From assembly GCA_032768795.1 (NCBI GenBank), contig CP136490.1, positions 2,666,001 through 2,730,000 on the forward strand: DNA of 64,000 nt. The letters are read 5' to 3'. Of this stretch, positions 42,731 to 54,100 are shown one piece after another; position 1 is the first letter of the stretch, and every line of letters begins with the position of its first letter. The translations under genes and the position numbers were made by a program. The notes under the pieces are model-generated. The model made no database searches. It was given only the letters and a program-made list of their open reading frames with translations, and was not told the DNA's origin. This DNA is from Tremella fuciformis (taxonomy: Eukaryota > Basidiomycota > Tremellomycetes > Tremellales > Tremellaceae).

Positions 42731-44302
42731 ATGACCCGGCGTCGCTCTCGCAAACACGGCCTGAATGATGACGCCGATCGCGTCGTCGACGACGACGACC
42801 GCAATGACGGATCTCACAAGGCTAATTCCCCTTCTGACATGAACGCTCTGGTCCAACGCCCTATCTCGTCGTTGCCAAAGAGTAAACTCGCCGTCCAACC
42901 GCTCGCAATTGCCCTTCGCTTCCTCTGTTACGACCGCCATCAGACTGGGTGAGCGCGCACCGAGCCTTGGCAATTCTTTCCAATCCTCCCTTTGACCGTC
43001 AACTTCTCCTCTTTCCCTTTCGCAGCGAGTGGTCATTGCCATCGTTGTCGCTTCGCCACTGACAGTCACTCGTGCATCACTCTATACTCCCAAAACTTCG
43101 TGTCCACGTCATGTCACGGAAAGCCGCTGATAACGCAAGGGAAAAGGAGGTTCCTCCGCCACGCTACTGGATCTTCTACCAGGATTGGCCAAAGGCCCGC
43201 CAATGGGTTCGAAGCACTCCATCTTGGACGTATCTGGTAGACAACTCCCAATATTCCGCCGATCTGGCTTTCATCGCGTTGAACTTGACTTATCCGACGC
43301 CGATGTACGTCCTTTGTCTCATTATTCGCGCATGTGGGGGTGCGAGCTGACGCGCGTCCTTCTCCCGATTGGTCATACACATACATGATCAGTGACGTTT
43401 ACACTTACCTTGGCCTGGTGGGGCGGTCTGTCAAGCGAAATGCCGATGCTACCGATGATTTTTACGCTTCCAAGGTGACCGGTGATGAGGTCTTAATAGG
43501 TGTGGATCGACTGTCGCGACTGTGGGAAAACAGAGAAGGGTGGGTTGCAACCTTACCAACAAAGCCATATATATCCACTGATCGCAGCGGTCCCTTCGTG
43601 GATCCGCGTCTATGTGAAGAGGCCGAAGCGGAGGGGCTACGTCTTCCATGGGCCCATCTCAAGCCGTCCTCCGCTCAACGCCGACGCTCCAATAGGAACA
43701 AAGATCCTTCCAAATTGGACGAACGCGAAGCTTTCAACGTCATGCCTCCTCGTGAGTGCTTCGTGCCCTGTGCACGGTCGCCTCCCTCTCGAGGACAACG
43801 ATTTTCGAGCTCCCAGTTGCTCAGCTCTGTGTGTCTGACGAAGGGTGTGTAGGCGGCTGACATTCAGACGAAGCTACTGGCCAGGATGCCACGATGACCG
43901 ATCAGCCTCAGCGATCTGACATTTGGACTCGCGCGCCGGAGCTGATGATTGTAAGTCCGTTGATCAAGGGAAGAGCAGAGGTTGATGACGCAGACCAATG
44001 TGCGCGCCTTGGCGCCTCTCGAGCTTTCCAAACTATTTTTGGATGCCGGCATCAACGATGCGAAGACATACAACGCACTTATTGCTACACTTTATCATCC
44101 CAGCGTTCACATTTACAATGTGGCGTTGGAGCCGGGAGTTTATCCTTCACGCCTATGTGCCGAGGTCACCGCCAGGTTCCTGCGGTACTATGAAGGAAAC
44201 TACAACACCCCCCGCGTCAAGTTTTTATCACAATTTCGCGATCCATCGTCGAGCGCCACCACCGCAGCTCGTCCTCCAGTATGCCGGAGGTGGAGCAACT
44301 AG
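42731..44302 (+). CDS. orphan multi-exon gene, 5' structure uncertain
   Basis: Four exons from 43111 fit perfectly (43111-43304, 43393-43751, 43868-43950, 43994-44302) and give 314 residues, start MSRKAADNAREKEV. A good ATG at 42731 opens another coding-like exon to 42948. Joining it to 43140 by a 191-bp intron keeps frame and yields 377 residues. Alternatively, splicing at the pyrimidine-rich acceptor at 43025 leads to a stop at 43060. The protein has an aromatic patch RYWIFYQDWPKARQWV, a basic central part, and a C-terminal domain with LELSKLFLDAGINDAKTYNA and SRLCAEVTARFLRYYEGNY. No family recognised. Introns here (88 and 116 bp) are longer than local norms. Confidence 0.6.
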
Positions 44303-44894
44303 CACCGTCTTGCTCCGAGGCATTGACGGCGTCACATATGCGGCGATGCTACGCAGCTCCTCCCCATCATGTCAGTCAAGACTCCTCTGAAGAAAGCGCG
44401 GCGATCCGACAATCGACAAAATCCCAGGCTCGTTGACCAATCGTCCAATCTGAACCATGTTAGCGCATCCGCTACTCAAGACTTCATTTCACTTGCATAT
44501 ACCGCCATGCCAGTCGCGCTTTTCTATGTCTATGAACTCATGCATGAAAGAACCTCGCAGATCCTGCGGATTCCTTCTGCATTCTGCTTTTTGAGATGAA
44601 CGCATTGCATCGTGACGCTCAACAAGTCTTGCGTGGCATACCCGATTGGGTACCGCCTTTGAGCACCTCATTGCATGCATGCTTTGCACAGTATGCTCTT
44701 TGTGTACCATGTAGCCATATGCACCACATAGGTCAATCAGAAAAATTGGATTGTGAGCCGCAGAGCTGTTGCAAGCAATTCTCAGCCACCGGGTGAACAC
44801 TGATCACGTTGCGCGGGTACTTATGCGTAGCTCATAGATGCATCATTAACCTGGCATATAGAATAAGATTTATAGAGACGCCTCAGCGCACACA
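44303..44894. other. intergenic region
   Basis: This 592-bp convergent gap between the orphan gene and a BIM1-like gene is somewhat AT-richer than its flanks. It has short open frames but none with a convincing coding pattern. Confidence 0.5.
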
Positions 44895-45819
44895 CTAGAG
44901 ACGCTTGAGGGGCACACGCGAGTTGACCGACTGGTCGTCCTCGACCAGCCTCAGCTGCCTCCTCCGCCCAATCTTGACTACACCAAGGACCACCCCAGCC
45001 GCAAGAACACTGAGCAGCACGACGGCCGTGACGGCGGCGCCGATCCCGCCGCCCGCCGCGGCACTCAGGCCTGAGCCAGCCTTGGCAGTCGCTGTCACCG
45101 TGGCCGTGGCGGCAATGGTCGCCGCCGTGCCATACACACTCACCGTCTGGCCGTCGACCCTGTCGCCGTCGCTCACCGAGTCGTCGCTGACGTCGAGCAC
45201 CGTCGTGCTGTTCGAGCACGTGTACGACGGCGCGGTGTAGTCGGCGGTCGCGATGAGCGTCAGGTCCGCGCAGCGGTAGTAGTACGTCTCGGCGCCGTAC
45301 AGCTGGTAGAACAGCATGAGCGTGACGTCGGACCCGGCGGCCAGGCCGAGCGCGGAGAAGTCGGGCGCGGGCGCGCAGTAGGTGCCCGAGGACATGTCGA
45401 GCACTGTGTCGGCGTACGACTTGAACTGGTGGTAGGCGCTCGGGTTGGACGAGTTGACGTAGAGGATGTCCATGTTGGCCACCATGGTCAGTGATTGGAT
45501 GGACACCTGGCCCCCGGCTGTTCTGTGAGTCTCCCTTCTCACGCTGGTGGGCGGTTGTACGTACAGAGCGGGAAGCTGGTGCGGGTCGAGCTGACTGCTC
45601 GGCCGCCGCACGGGTCATACGCCGCCGTCGTGCTGTTGAAGCCGTCCCGCGGGATGGGATAGTCGAAATCGAGCGGCGACTGGGTCCATGGCTTCCCATC
45701 AGCACTGATCCGGCCCTCACAAGCGGTGAACTCACCGTCATCAATGTCGTCTCTGCCGCGGCCAGGCCGGCGAGCACGACCGCCGAGGCCGTCAAGGCCT
45801 TGATACCAGCTCCGAACAT
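44895..45819 (-). CDS. BIM1-like (X325, LPMO-related) surface protein, transmembrane form
   Basis: Secreted or surface protein of the copper-acquisition-factor BIM1-like family. Three exons (45819-45736, 45679-45565, 45517-44895) give 273 residues. A signal peptide (LTASAVVLAGLAAAE) is followed by the family core: FDYPIPRDGFNST, DPCGGRAVSSTRTSFPLSGG, NMDILYVNSSNPSAYHQF, MSSGTYCAPAPDFS and YYYRCADLTLI. Family members normally expose a His at the mature N-terminus as a copper ligand; here the mature end has no His, though the internal His in YHQF is kept. The C-terminus is a single membrane span (VTAVVLLSVLAAGVVLGVV) with a basic cytosolic tail, not a GPI signal. It is divergently paired with its paralogue at 46769. 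Confidence 0.8.
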
Positions 45820-46768
45820 TGTAAGACCAGCTTGACAGAAGAAATGGCGAGATGGCGAGAGAGAAGCGGTGGATGATAAAATTATGACCAGCTACTCATC
45901 TCATGACTGGTCGTCCGCCCGACACAACCGCTGTCCGGTGGCCGAGTTACGTCGTCTCTCCTCCCACATCCTGATCCCCTCTCCTCGTCCTTGCCTCGCA
46001 CTCTTCCGGGTGCATGATCCCACGACAATCATCCAGCCATGCATGCGGCCGACAGGTCCGATTCCCGCCTCGTGTCCAAACCTTTTGCCTCCGTGAGCCT
46101 CCGTGATGACTCATGTGCGCCGCCATCCGACCTCCCCTTCTCATCGGCAGCCGTCATTTCGCCTCTCTCGGCTGGACATGATCCATCTCCGCCTGGGCGT
46201 GGGCAACACCTCGCCCGTGGTTTCGGTTCCCACTGTCTCTTCCTCACCGTGACCGTTCCGAGTTGCACGGAGGAGCGAGCATGCGAGTAAAGATAGAAAG
46301 CCAATCTCCGCTCGCCTCCCGCTGTCTTGGCTGCCCGTCTCTTGCATCTCCTTGGACGATGGTCCGCAGCTCAGACATGCTCCCCGTGTCGAGGACTGCA
46401 GCAGCAAAGAACGTTTCGGCCGATGTGGCATTGTCAGGAAGAAGCAAGAGAGATGTGGACGGACGTGCCTGGACGCCACTTTACTCTTATCAGATAAAAA
46501 TCCGACATTGACCACGAAGACCCCATCCGACTCTTTGCGCAGCATCTTTCATTTGGGCAAGATGCATTCACGGCCGAAGTACCAGCATTGCTTCCTCATC
46601 AGAGAGAGACGACACGGACAGACGAGGACAGAAAAGGCCAAGACAGGAGGGATAGAAGAAGGACAGACCGCCCCTCCCTCCCTCCGTCCTTCTTTGTGTT
46701 TTGCCTTTTACTCCCACACAAATCCACATCCACTCCAGTCTAGCCTTCTCCTCGTTGGTCAGTCAAAA
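45820..46768. other. shared promoter region of the BIM1-like pair
   Basis: This 949-bp region lies between two divergently transcribed paralogues. I could not find a convincing gene in it. The end near 46769 has a CT-rich leader. Confidence 0.5.
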
Positions 46769-47713
46769 ATGTACGCCCTCGCGCTCTCTCTCCTCGGCAT
46801 GGCCCCCGCCGCCCTCGCCGCCGACCTCAGCGTGAGCCATCATCCCTCCAGCACTCACCGCCAGCTGACACCCAGGACTTTACCACCTCGCCGGTCGGCT
46901 GGGTGTACCCGCCCTCGCGTGGCTACTCGGCCAGCACCGCCTCTGTCTATGCCTGCGGCGGCATCGACCCCAATGGCACCCGTACCAGCTACCCCCTGTG
47001 TCAGCTTGTTTGTACCTGAGGGCGAGAACCAGCTGACATGGCTAGCCGACGGCAAGCTCGCGTTCGAGTCGCAGACGCTCGCGTCCAACGTCAACATCCT
47101 CTATGTCAACGAGACGGACCCGACGCTCTTCCACGACTTCTCCACCTACACCGACTCGATCCTCGACATGTCCATCGGCGAGTACTGCACCGACGCGCCC
47201 GACTTTGCCGCCGAGGGCTGGGCCGCCGGCACCAACGTGACCATGCTCATCATCTGGCAGGTGGGCCCCCTCTTTTGCCAAGAAGGGCGTGGCTGACCCC
47301 AGTTCTACGGCAACGCGACGTACTACTACACCTGCGCCGACCTGACGCTCGTCGACGAGAGCAGCTACACGGCGCCGTCGTACACGTGCAGCAACTCGTC
47401 GGTCATCCTCGACGTCGCCAGCGCCAACGACTCGCTCGTGCTGGACGGCGAGAACTTTGAGAACGACCAGGCGGGCGACGACGGCCAGACCGTCTCGATC
47501 ACCTCGACGCCCACGGCCGCCGCGTCCACCGCTGCCGGCTCGGCGGCCGGCGGGAGCGCCACGTCGGCCGCCTCGGGCACCGCTACCTCCGCTGCGACTG
47601 CCTCTGGCTCGTCCTCGTCGTCGTCTGGTGCTGGACGCCTCGTGTCCCAGGCTTCGGCTGGCGCAGCTGCGTTCGGCGCCATCGGCGCTGTCCTCGCGTG
47701 GGCCACCCTCTAA
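46769..47713 (+). CDS. BIM1-like (X325, LPMO-related) surface protein, GPI-type
   Basis: Paralogue of the gene at 44895. Four exons (46769-46831, 46876-46999, 47046-47260, 47303-47713) give 270 residues. The signal peptide is MYALALSLLGMAPAALAADL. The core matches the neighbour: YPPSRGYSAST, ACGGIDPNGTRTSYPL, NVNILYVNETDPTLFHDF, MSIGEYCTDAPDF, TYYYTCADLTLVDESSYTAP. The mature N-terminus begins near DLSDFTTSP, so the His expected as first copper ligand is missing here too. A Ser/Ala/Thr-rich stalk of about 50 residues and a terminal hydrophobic segment (AFGAIGAVLAWATL) indicate a GPI anchor. Copper binding cannot be assumed. Confidence 0.82.
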
Positions 47714-47829
47714 GCGTACCCAGCTTTCCGAGTCGGGTCGGGCATCTTCCTCTTAATCTACTAGAAGGCGGTAATCTCATAGCGGCCCACAAAATGCTTA
47801 TATCCGCATGCATGGCATGTCCATACTAC

Positions 47830-49039
47830 TCACTTGGCGTCCTTGTCCTGCCATGCGAGGTAAGCCATCCATTGCTGCTCGAGCGAGTCGACCAGTCCCA
47901 TCCGCTTGGCCGTCCAGCCTGTCAGGGCCTGTCCGAGACTCGGGTGGATGTTGAGCGTAGAGCACCACGCGTGGTCGTACGCTATCAGTGTGTAAGCTGC
48001 AGTGCTGCTGGCTGTTAAGGGGTCACGCACGCGCTTTCGGCGCTTTGAACTTGTACCCCGCGCACCCAGAGACCCTCACGAGGCTGGCGCAAATATCGAC
48101 CAGCGACTCGGACAGGGGGTTGGCTCCGATGAACGTCTGGCCCCGGCACACCATGCCCTAAAGGTCAGCTCCCCCGTAGCGCTTCCTTGCTGGACTGGGA
48201 TGGACGCACCCGCTCCCCGACCCGCACGTAGAGCTCGGCGAGGTCGTCCACATGTATCGTCTGAAAGCGCGTGTCCTCCCTGCCGAGCGTCTCAAACACG
48301 CCGCCCTTCCCAGCCTCGGCAGCAGGTCCAAAGAGGTACTTGCCTAGCGCGCTGCCCGCACGCCCAAACACCACACTGGGGCGGATCACACACCCGTACA
48401 CTTCCTCCGCTACAACTCAGCCCTCTCTGCGCAATGGGAAGAGGGGAGAACTTGCCCAGCAAGATCGGCTCCTCGATCTGCGTGCGCCACTGGACCGCCT
48501 CCAGATACTCTGTGCGCGGCTGCCGCTCGTCGGTCCATGTCTCCAGCCCGCCGGCGCCGCGCGTGATGCTCCACAGCCCGCCGGTGTAGATGTACGTCGG
48601 CTTGGGGCCTGCTTTGGGCCGGTTGGACACGAGGGAGCGGAAGTAAGTGAATGTGCTTTTGGCTTGAGCGGGCGTGCCGCCTTTCAGGCAGTCGACCACT
48701 GCGCATGCGCGTCAGCGCCCCTCCCCTGCCCCCTTCCTCTTGTTTCGGGAACCTTGCAGCGCTCGTATGGATGAGACGCACAGACGTCGACAGACTTGGC
48801 GATGGCGCCGTACGCCTCCTGCCCTTTCTCAGTATACGGGTCGCAGACGATCGAGACGATCTCTTCCCGGCGCAAGTCGGCAGCCGTGGCCGATGACCTC
48901 GTCTGGCCATAGACGATGTGGCCTGCGCGCAGGAACGCCTGGCATACTGGGAAACCGATAGAGCCTGCACGTCAGCACCTTCAAAGGTCAAGTGTACTGT
49001 GAGTGACTCACCACTCGCGCCCAGGACAAGGATCTTCAT
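47830..49039 (-). CDS. NAD(P)-binding NmrA / epimerase-like protein, paralogue B
   Basis: Six exons (49039-49012, 48964-48782, 48698-48456, 48409-48210, 48157-48031, 47981-47830) give 310 residues, exactly the length of paralogue A at 15991. The N-terminus MKILVLGASG joins to GSIGFPVCQAFL. Shared blocks include PTYIYTGGLWSITRG, GCVIRPSVVFG, TIHVDDLAELYVRVGER, GQTFIGANP and TGWTAKRMGLVDSLEQQW. The third intron (48455-48410) has a GC donor, GCAAGT; only this choice keeps frame and gives ILLAEEVYG. The first two introns match those of paralogue A in position and phase. Substrate unknown. Confidence 0.82.
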
Positions 49040-49285
49040 CTTGCTTCACTTGGTCTGCGAATGACCTCCACGTCTGACGAGTGGGAATATACTTCTACAG
49101 TGGACGAGTACCGCTGCTTACACTATCCGCGACCGTTGCGGTCCGCATCTTTGTCATTCCGCGCTGATATCGTCGTTCTTACGAGACGGTCACCTCCGAT
49201 CGATCTCGGTATGATCCGACATCTCATATCACCTGCTATCGACATCTCACGTGCTCTGTCATGCATGGCATTTCATCTCGGTCAT

Positions 49286-50897
49286 CTACTTCTTCTCAAT
49301 GCTCAGATCTACGCGCCGCAGCCCCATGCTCAGGATGTACACCCCTCCTATCACCGCAGCGATCGTCAAGGGCTTTTGCAGCAATGCTGTCGTCGGGTAC
49401 TCGTACGTCACGTAGACGTTCTGGGCGTGGTTTTCGGTCACCTGCGACTTGCGCAACGTGATCATGTGTCGTCCTGTCGAGTCGAGGTAGGTCTTGTGGG
49501 TCGAGTGCTCTATCTCGTCGACACGGAAGGGTGTGAAGACTTCAACATTCCTACTCGATCAGCTGGAACCGACCATTGGACAGCTGCGTCGACTCACCGG
49601 GATCCTTCAGGAAGGATGATGCGCACTTCCGTATCGTCCACGACGAGGTCGTTCAACGGAGTCAAGAACGGCACAGCTAGTACATGCTTGCCCGCTTGCA
49701 CCTTCAGGGCATCCCCAAGAGGCATATCAAAGCCGGTGACAAAGCTGTAGTTCCACCCTCCGAGAAGAGGATACCGCGGTTTGATCTCGAGCGTCGAGTC
49801 CATCGTCCTTGTCCGCTTCTTGCTCGCTGAGATGGCAGGAGCTGCTCCTGGGCGGAAGTGCGAGGTTGATACGTTGCCGATGGTGTCGTAGTAGTACACC
49901 GAGTGGGCGGATGGAGGCAAGCGGAAAGTGAGCTCGGTGAGGATCTGGGCTGGTGTTCCGGCGTGGAAGCGGGATTGCATGTGAGCCAGGCGGGAGAAGT
50001 GCCCCTTGAGTCTGGAGAGTCAGTTTCGAAGACCCTTGTCTGAACTGTCACCCACTTCGGACCCATGTTGACCAAACCCATCTCATCCTGGATGTTGAGA
50101 TTACCTCCCCAATGACTGACCTCTGCGCTCCGACGCAGGGTGCTCAGACCAATGACGGGCTGGTTAGTCTCGTAATGCACGAAGAAAGGCGGTTGCTCGA
50201 ACTCATTACCCAGTGTAGGCGGTACAGAGTGGAATGGGCCGAGCGTCACAGTAGCCGAAGCCTTGGTCACATCTGAGTCTCGGGTGTACTTGGTGGGAAC
50301 AGTTGCTACAGACAGGATCCTGGCGGAGGGTGATCTACACAAGTCAGCAGTCTGCGTGAGAGTCGACAGATTGAACCCACCTGATCTTTATCCGCTCCAC
50401 ATCCGAGGGATACCAGCTGTCGACATAGGTCGAGTTGGTCTTCCACAACATGTACTGCGGATCCCGCTGCTCAATCTCTGCGGGTAGAGGTGCCGAAGCA
50501 TGCGTGAGGAGGGAGGCAAGGGAGACAGTGACAGTGTCGCCTTTCTTCAAGGGGCCAAGGGGTACAGCCACAGTCGGCGCGCTGCCATCAGCCATGACAA
50601 CTCGCTAGCACCGCAGACATACCTTGCGTCGGTAGGCGGGATAGCCTTGACGTCCACCTCTTGTCCGCCCACTTTGACCTCCCACCAAGCAGGCTCTGCC
50701 TGCCCCTCGCCAGCAAGAGCGAGCCAGTAGTCGCCTGGTCCATCGACATTGGCCTTGACGTTGAACTGCGTGTTGACGGAAGTCGTTGCTCCTCCTAGCT
50801 CTACCGTGCGGGCAATGGCGGTGTTGACATAGCTCTGCGGCGGGCTGAGAGATTTTGCCAGCGCCAAAAATGGCACGAGCGATAGCAAGAGCCTCAT
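49286..50897 (-). CDS. OST1: oligosaccharyltransferase subunit OST1 (ribophorin I)
   Basis: ER-membrane subunit of the complex that transfers the oligosaccharide from dolichol to Asn of nascent proteins. Five exons (50897-50623, 50581-50381, 50334-50056, 50011-49598, 49550-49286) give 477 residues, matching yeast Ost1 (476). The start MRLLLSLVPFLALAKSLS is a signal peptide. The mature N-terminus NTAIARTVELGGATTSVNTQ is the family hallmark. Others are SHWGGNLNIQDEM, PPSAHSVYYYDTIGNVSTS, KPRYPLLGGWNYSFVTGFD and EVRIILPEGS. A single C-terminal span (LTIAAVIGGVYILSMGL) ends in a short cytosolic tail. The frame is open upstream to 51164, but the signal peptide fixes the likely start. It is head-to-head with MDN1 across 238 bp. 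Confidence 0.95.
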
Positions 50898-51135
50898 GCC
50901 GATACCTCTGTCGCCAGCCGACGACTTCGACGCAGGTCTACCTAGACAGAACTGAGAGAGATGCGAGTTGCTGCGCTCGAAATGGTGGACACGTCTCAAG
51001 ATGACCTCAGGGTCGATACACGTGGACGCGGAGATCTCTTGAAAGTCCGCTTCTAACCGGTCACGCTCAGACCTGGTCATAAATTTCTGCCGGCTGACGT
51101 CCAGAACACACTTTATGGTGGTGATCACGAGCAAG

Positions 51136-54100
51136 ATGGTGGCTGGACCAGGAGACATCGCCATGGACGGCGGGAATACAGCATCATCTCCTGTTTCGTG
51201 AGTCTCCTTAGCCTTGTGACCCTTGTAGCTGACATTGCCAGCCCTCCTTCACCTCTCCACCTCGATGTCCAGCACCAAGCCAAGCTCCTTCTCACCGATC
51301 TACACACTCCAGCTCATTCTTCGGCAACCATCACCCCCAACATCATTTTCGAGACTGCAAACAGCGATCAGCCCGTCTCATCTGAGCTGCTGGACGCCCT
51401 CAGCTTGCTGGCCGCATTGGACGGCGTCTCTCAGCATGTCTTCATCCGCTTCGAGCCAATTGCCCTCGACCTCCTAGCACGCTGGCTGGATCCTCAGATC
51501 ATCACGGAGGAGCAATGGGAGCTGAGGTTGTCGTCTGTGGCGGCTCTGGCATCCTTACGCCCGGATCTATGGGCCGTCATCAATGCCATCATCACCTCGT
51601 CTCCGTTTAACAAATTCCCCCTTGCCTTGCTACACCCCGACCAGATTTTGGAGACACTTCCCACACGACTGCACCGACTTCTCCTTGCGTACTGGAGACT
51701 ACTTGCTGCCGATGATCGTATAGCGGCACGAAACGACTGGCCATCCATACCTTTGCACCGGCTACGGAAAGCCCATCCCGACCTCGGCGTAAGGCTCTTG
51801 GCGATTCACTGTCTAGCCAAGCAGAAGAAATGGTCGGAGGAGAAGCGACGAAAAGCATTGAGGACAGCTGTCGGTACCGAGAGCGTGGACGTGATTGTTG
51901 AGTTCGGCTTCGAGCTCGCCTCATCGTCCTCTGGCGGCTTTGAAGTGAGGGCACGGACCGTGGATGGATGGCTGTTGCCACTTTTGGAGGCGAAGCGGAT
52001 TGAAGAGTGTGGGTGGCAACGATTCTCTCCATCTTCTTGAGAGTTTCTCTGCATGGGAAGACTGACAGGCAGACCGTCGCAGCCTGAGACAAGAGCCGCC
52101 CTCATTCAGATCACACCTCACAATCAGCCCAGAGCAGCTCTCTCGCAATACCGTCGCTATTGGGCAATCTCTCCTACTTCGTGTACTCCGTGGCGCTCCG
52201 ATCCCTCCATCTATTCATGTCGACACCCTTTCCAGCACTACGGCACTACAACAGCTAGTCCCGTTGTTACAACGAGGCCTGCCTATACTGCTTTCTTCGC
52301 CGCCCTCGTCCGGCAAAACCCACCTCCTTCAACATCTATCTTCCACGATCTACCCTGATGTTTATCCGACCACACGAATGCTCACGATCCCACTGGCAGA
52401 TACTTCCATCGATGTCAAATCCCTTATCGGCACCTACGTTTCCTCTCGCTCTCAGCCCGGCTCGTTCGAGTGGATGGAAGGAGCATTGGCCAAAGCGGTC
52501 CGGGCCGGGCGTTGGGTCGTCTTCGACGATATTGACCGAGCTAGTACCGAGATGCTCATGACGATCAATGGGTTGGCGAGATCTCTACAACCCGGTCTAC
52601 CAGGTCGACGCGCAATGTTGCAAGTCTCTGGACGGGAGGATATTGTTGCGGGAGACGGGTTCGCAATGTTTGCCACTCGGTCTTTACGAGTCGGATCATA
52701 CTCCCCGGCTACGTTCTTCGGTCATCAGAAATTCCGCGAGGTGTTCCTCGACGCCCCTACCCTCGACGACGTTCGCGCAATCTTGCTTGCAAATCACGGC
52801 GAGTCGATGACGCTGGTCGCCCCTGTCCTACTCGATATCTGGCAAAAGTTGCAAAGCCTGCCCGGAGGATCTCACTCGAAGGCCCGCGACATCGGTCTTC
52901 GGGATCTGGAGAAGTGGTGTGCACGACTGCAAAAGCATTTGCCGCCTGTGACTGAGGCGTCGACCACAATCAATCCCTTGGCAAATCCTGCCATCCAGCA
53001 AGCGGCATTCCTCGAAGCTGCTGACATATTGGTTGCCGCATTGGATAGTCGCCCCTCCTCTGCCGAGCTTCAGCACCAGATGATGATGATAGTTGCGGAT
53101 GGATTACGTCTTGAAGAGGAGACAGCGATCTCCCTTCTGAGCACTCGTCGACCGACACTTGAGGTGGCCACTTCCTCTCGACAGCTATTCATCGGGCGAA
53201 CTTCCCTCAAAATCCACGGCAGTGACCGTAAGAGGAAGACGATGACCCGCCCTTTCGCACTCACGCGACCTTCGCTCAACCTTCTCGAAAGAATAGCTGT
53301 CGCGGTAAATATGGCGGAACCACTGCTCCTTGTTGGAGAGACAGGGACAGGCAAAACGACCGCCGTTCAGCATATCTCCACGATCTGCAACAAGCCGCTC
53401 ACTGTGCTCAACTTGTCGATGCAGACGGAAAGCAGTGATCTGCTCGGCGGTTTCAAACCCATTGACGCGATGGCAGCTGCGCGATCACTACATACCGCTT
53501 GGCAGCGCCTGTTTACCGAGACGTTCAGCACCGCCAAATCAGAGAATGCCAAATACTTGGATCTGGCACTGAAAGCTTTGAGCGGCCGAAAATGGGAGCG
53601 ATGTGTGGGTCTATGGCGAAACTCGTCTGAGCGCGCCGTCGCCCGGTTGCTCAAGCGTCACGAGGCGATCAATGGCGACAATGATGGCTCGGCTTCGAAG
53701 AAGAGGAAAGTCAACGGACAAGCGAGCGGTGCCAAGGCCGCAGAGGATCTCCAGCGGCGCTGGGAGTCACTGCGAGCCGAGGTGGAAGACTTCGAGCTCC
53801 AGCATGTCAAAATGCACAGCAAGCTGGTCTTTACCTTCATCGAAGGGCCCCTGGTCAAGGCACTGCAGAATGGCGAATGGTGCGTCCAGCTTCGAATTTC
53901 GACAGGTCCAGCTGACCTTTAGGATACTGCTTGACGAAGTCAATCTTGCTTCTCAGGAGACGCTCGAAGCGATCGCCACCATCCTCGAAGGGAGCCACTC
54001 TTCGCTCGTTTTGACGGAGAGGGGCGACGTCGAGCCAATCACAAGGCACCCTGACTTTCGTCTCTTCGCATGCATGAACCCAGCTACCGACGTTGGCAAG

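Noticed and set aside
44821..45819. 332-codon read-through frame starting at the BIM1-like ATG
   Set aside because: It ignores two introns. The spliced version restores the BIM1-like core, while the read-through is Arg/His-rich nonsense.
50898..51164. Upstream in-frame extension of OST1
   Set aside because: The frame is open to an ATG at 51164, but that would bury the clear signal peptide at 50897 inside the protein and overlap the MDN1 start.
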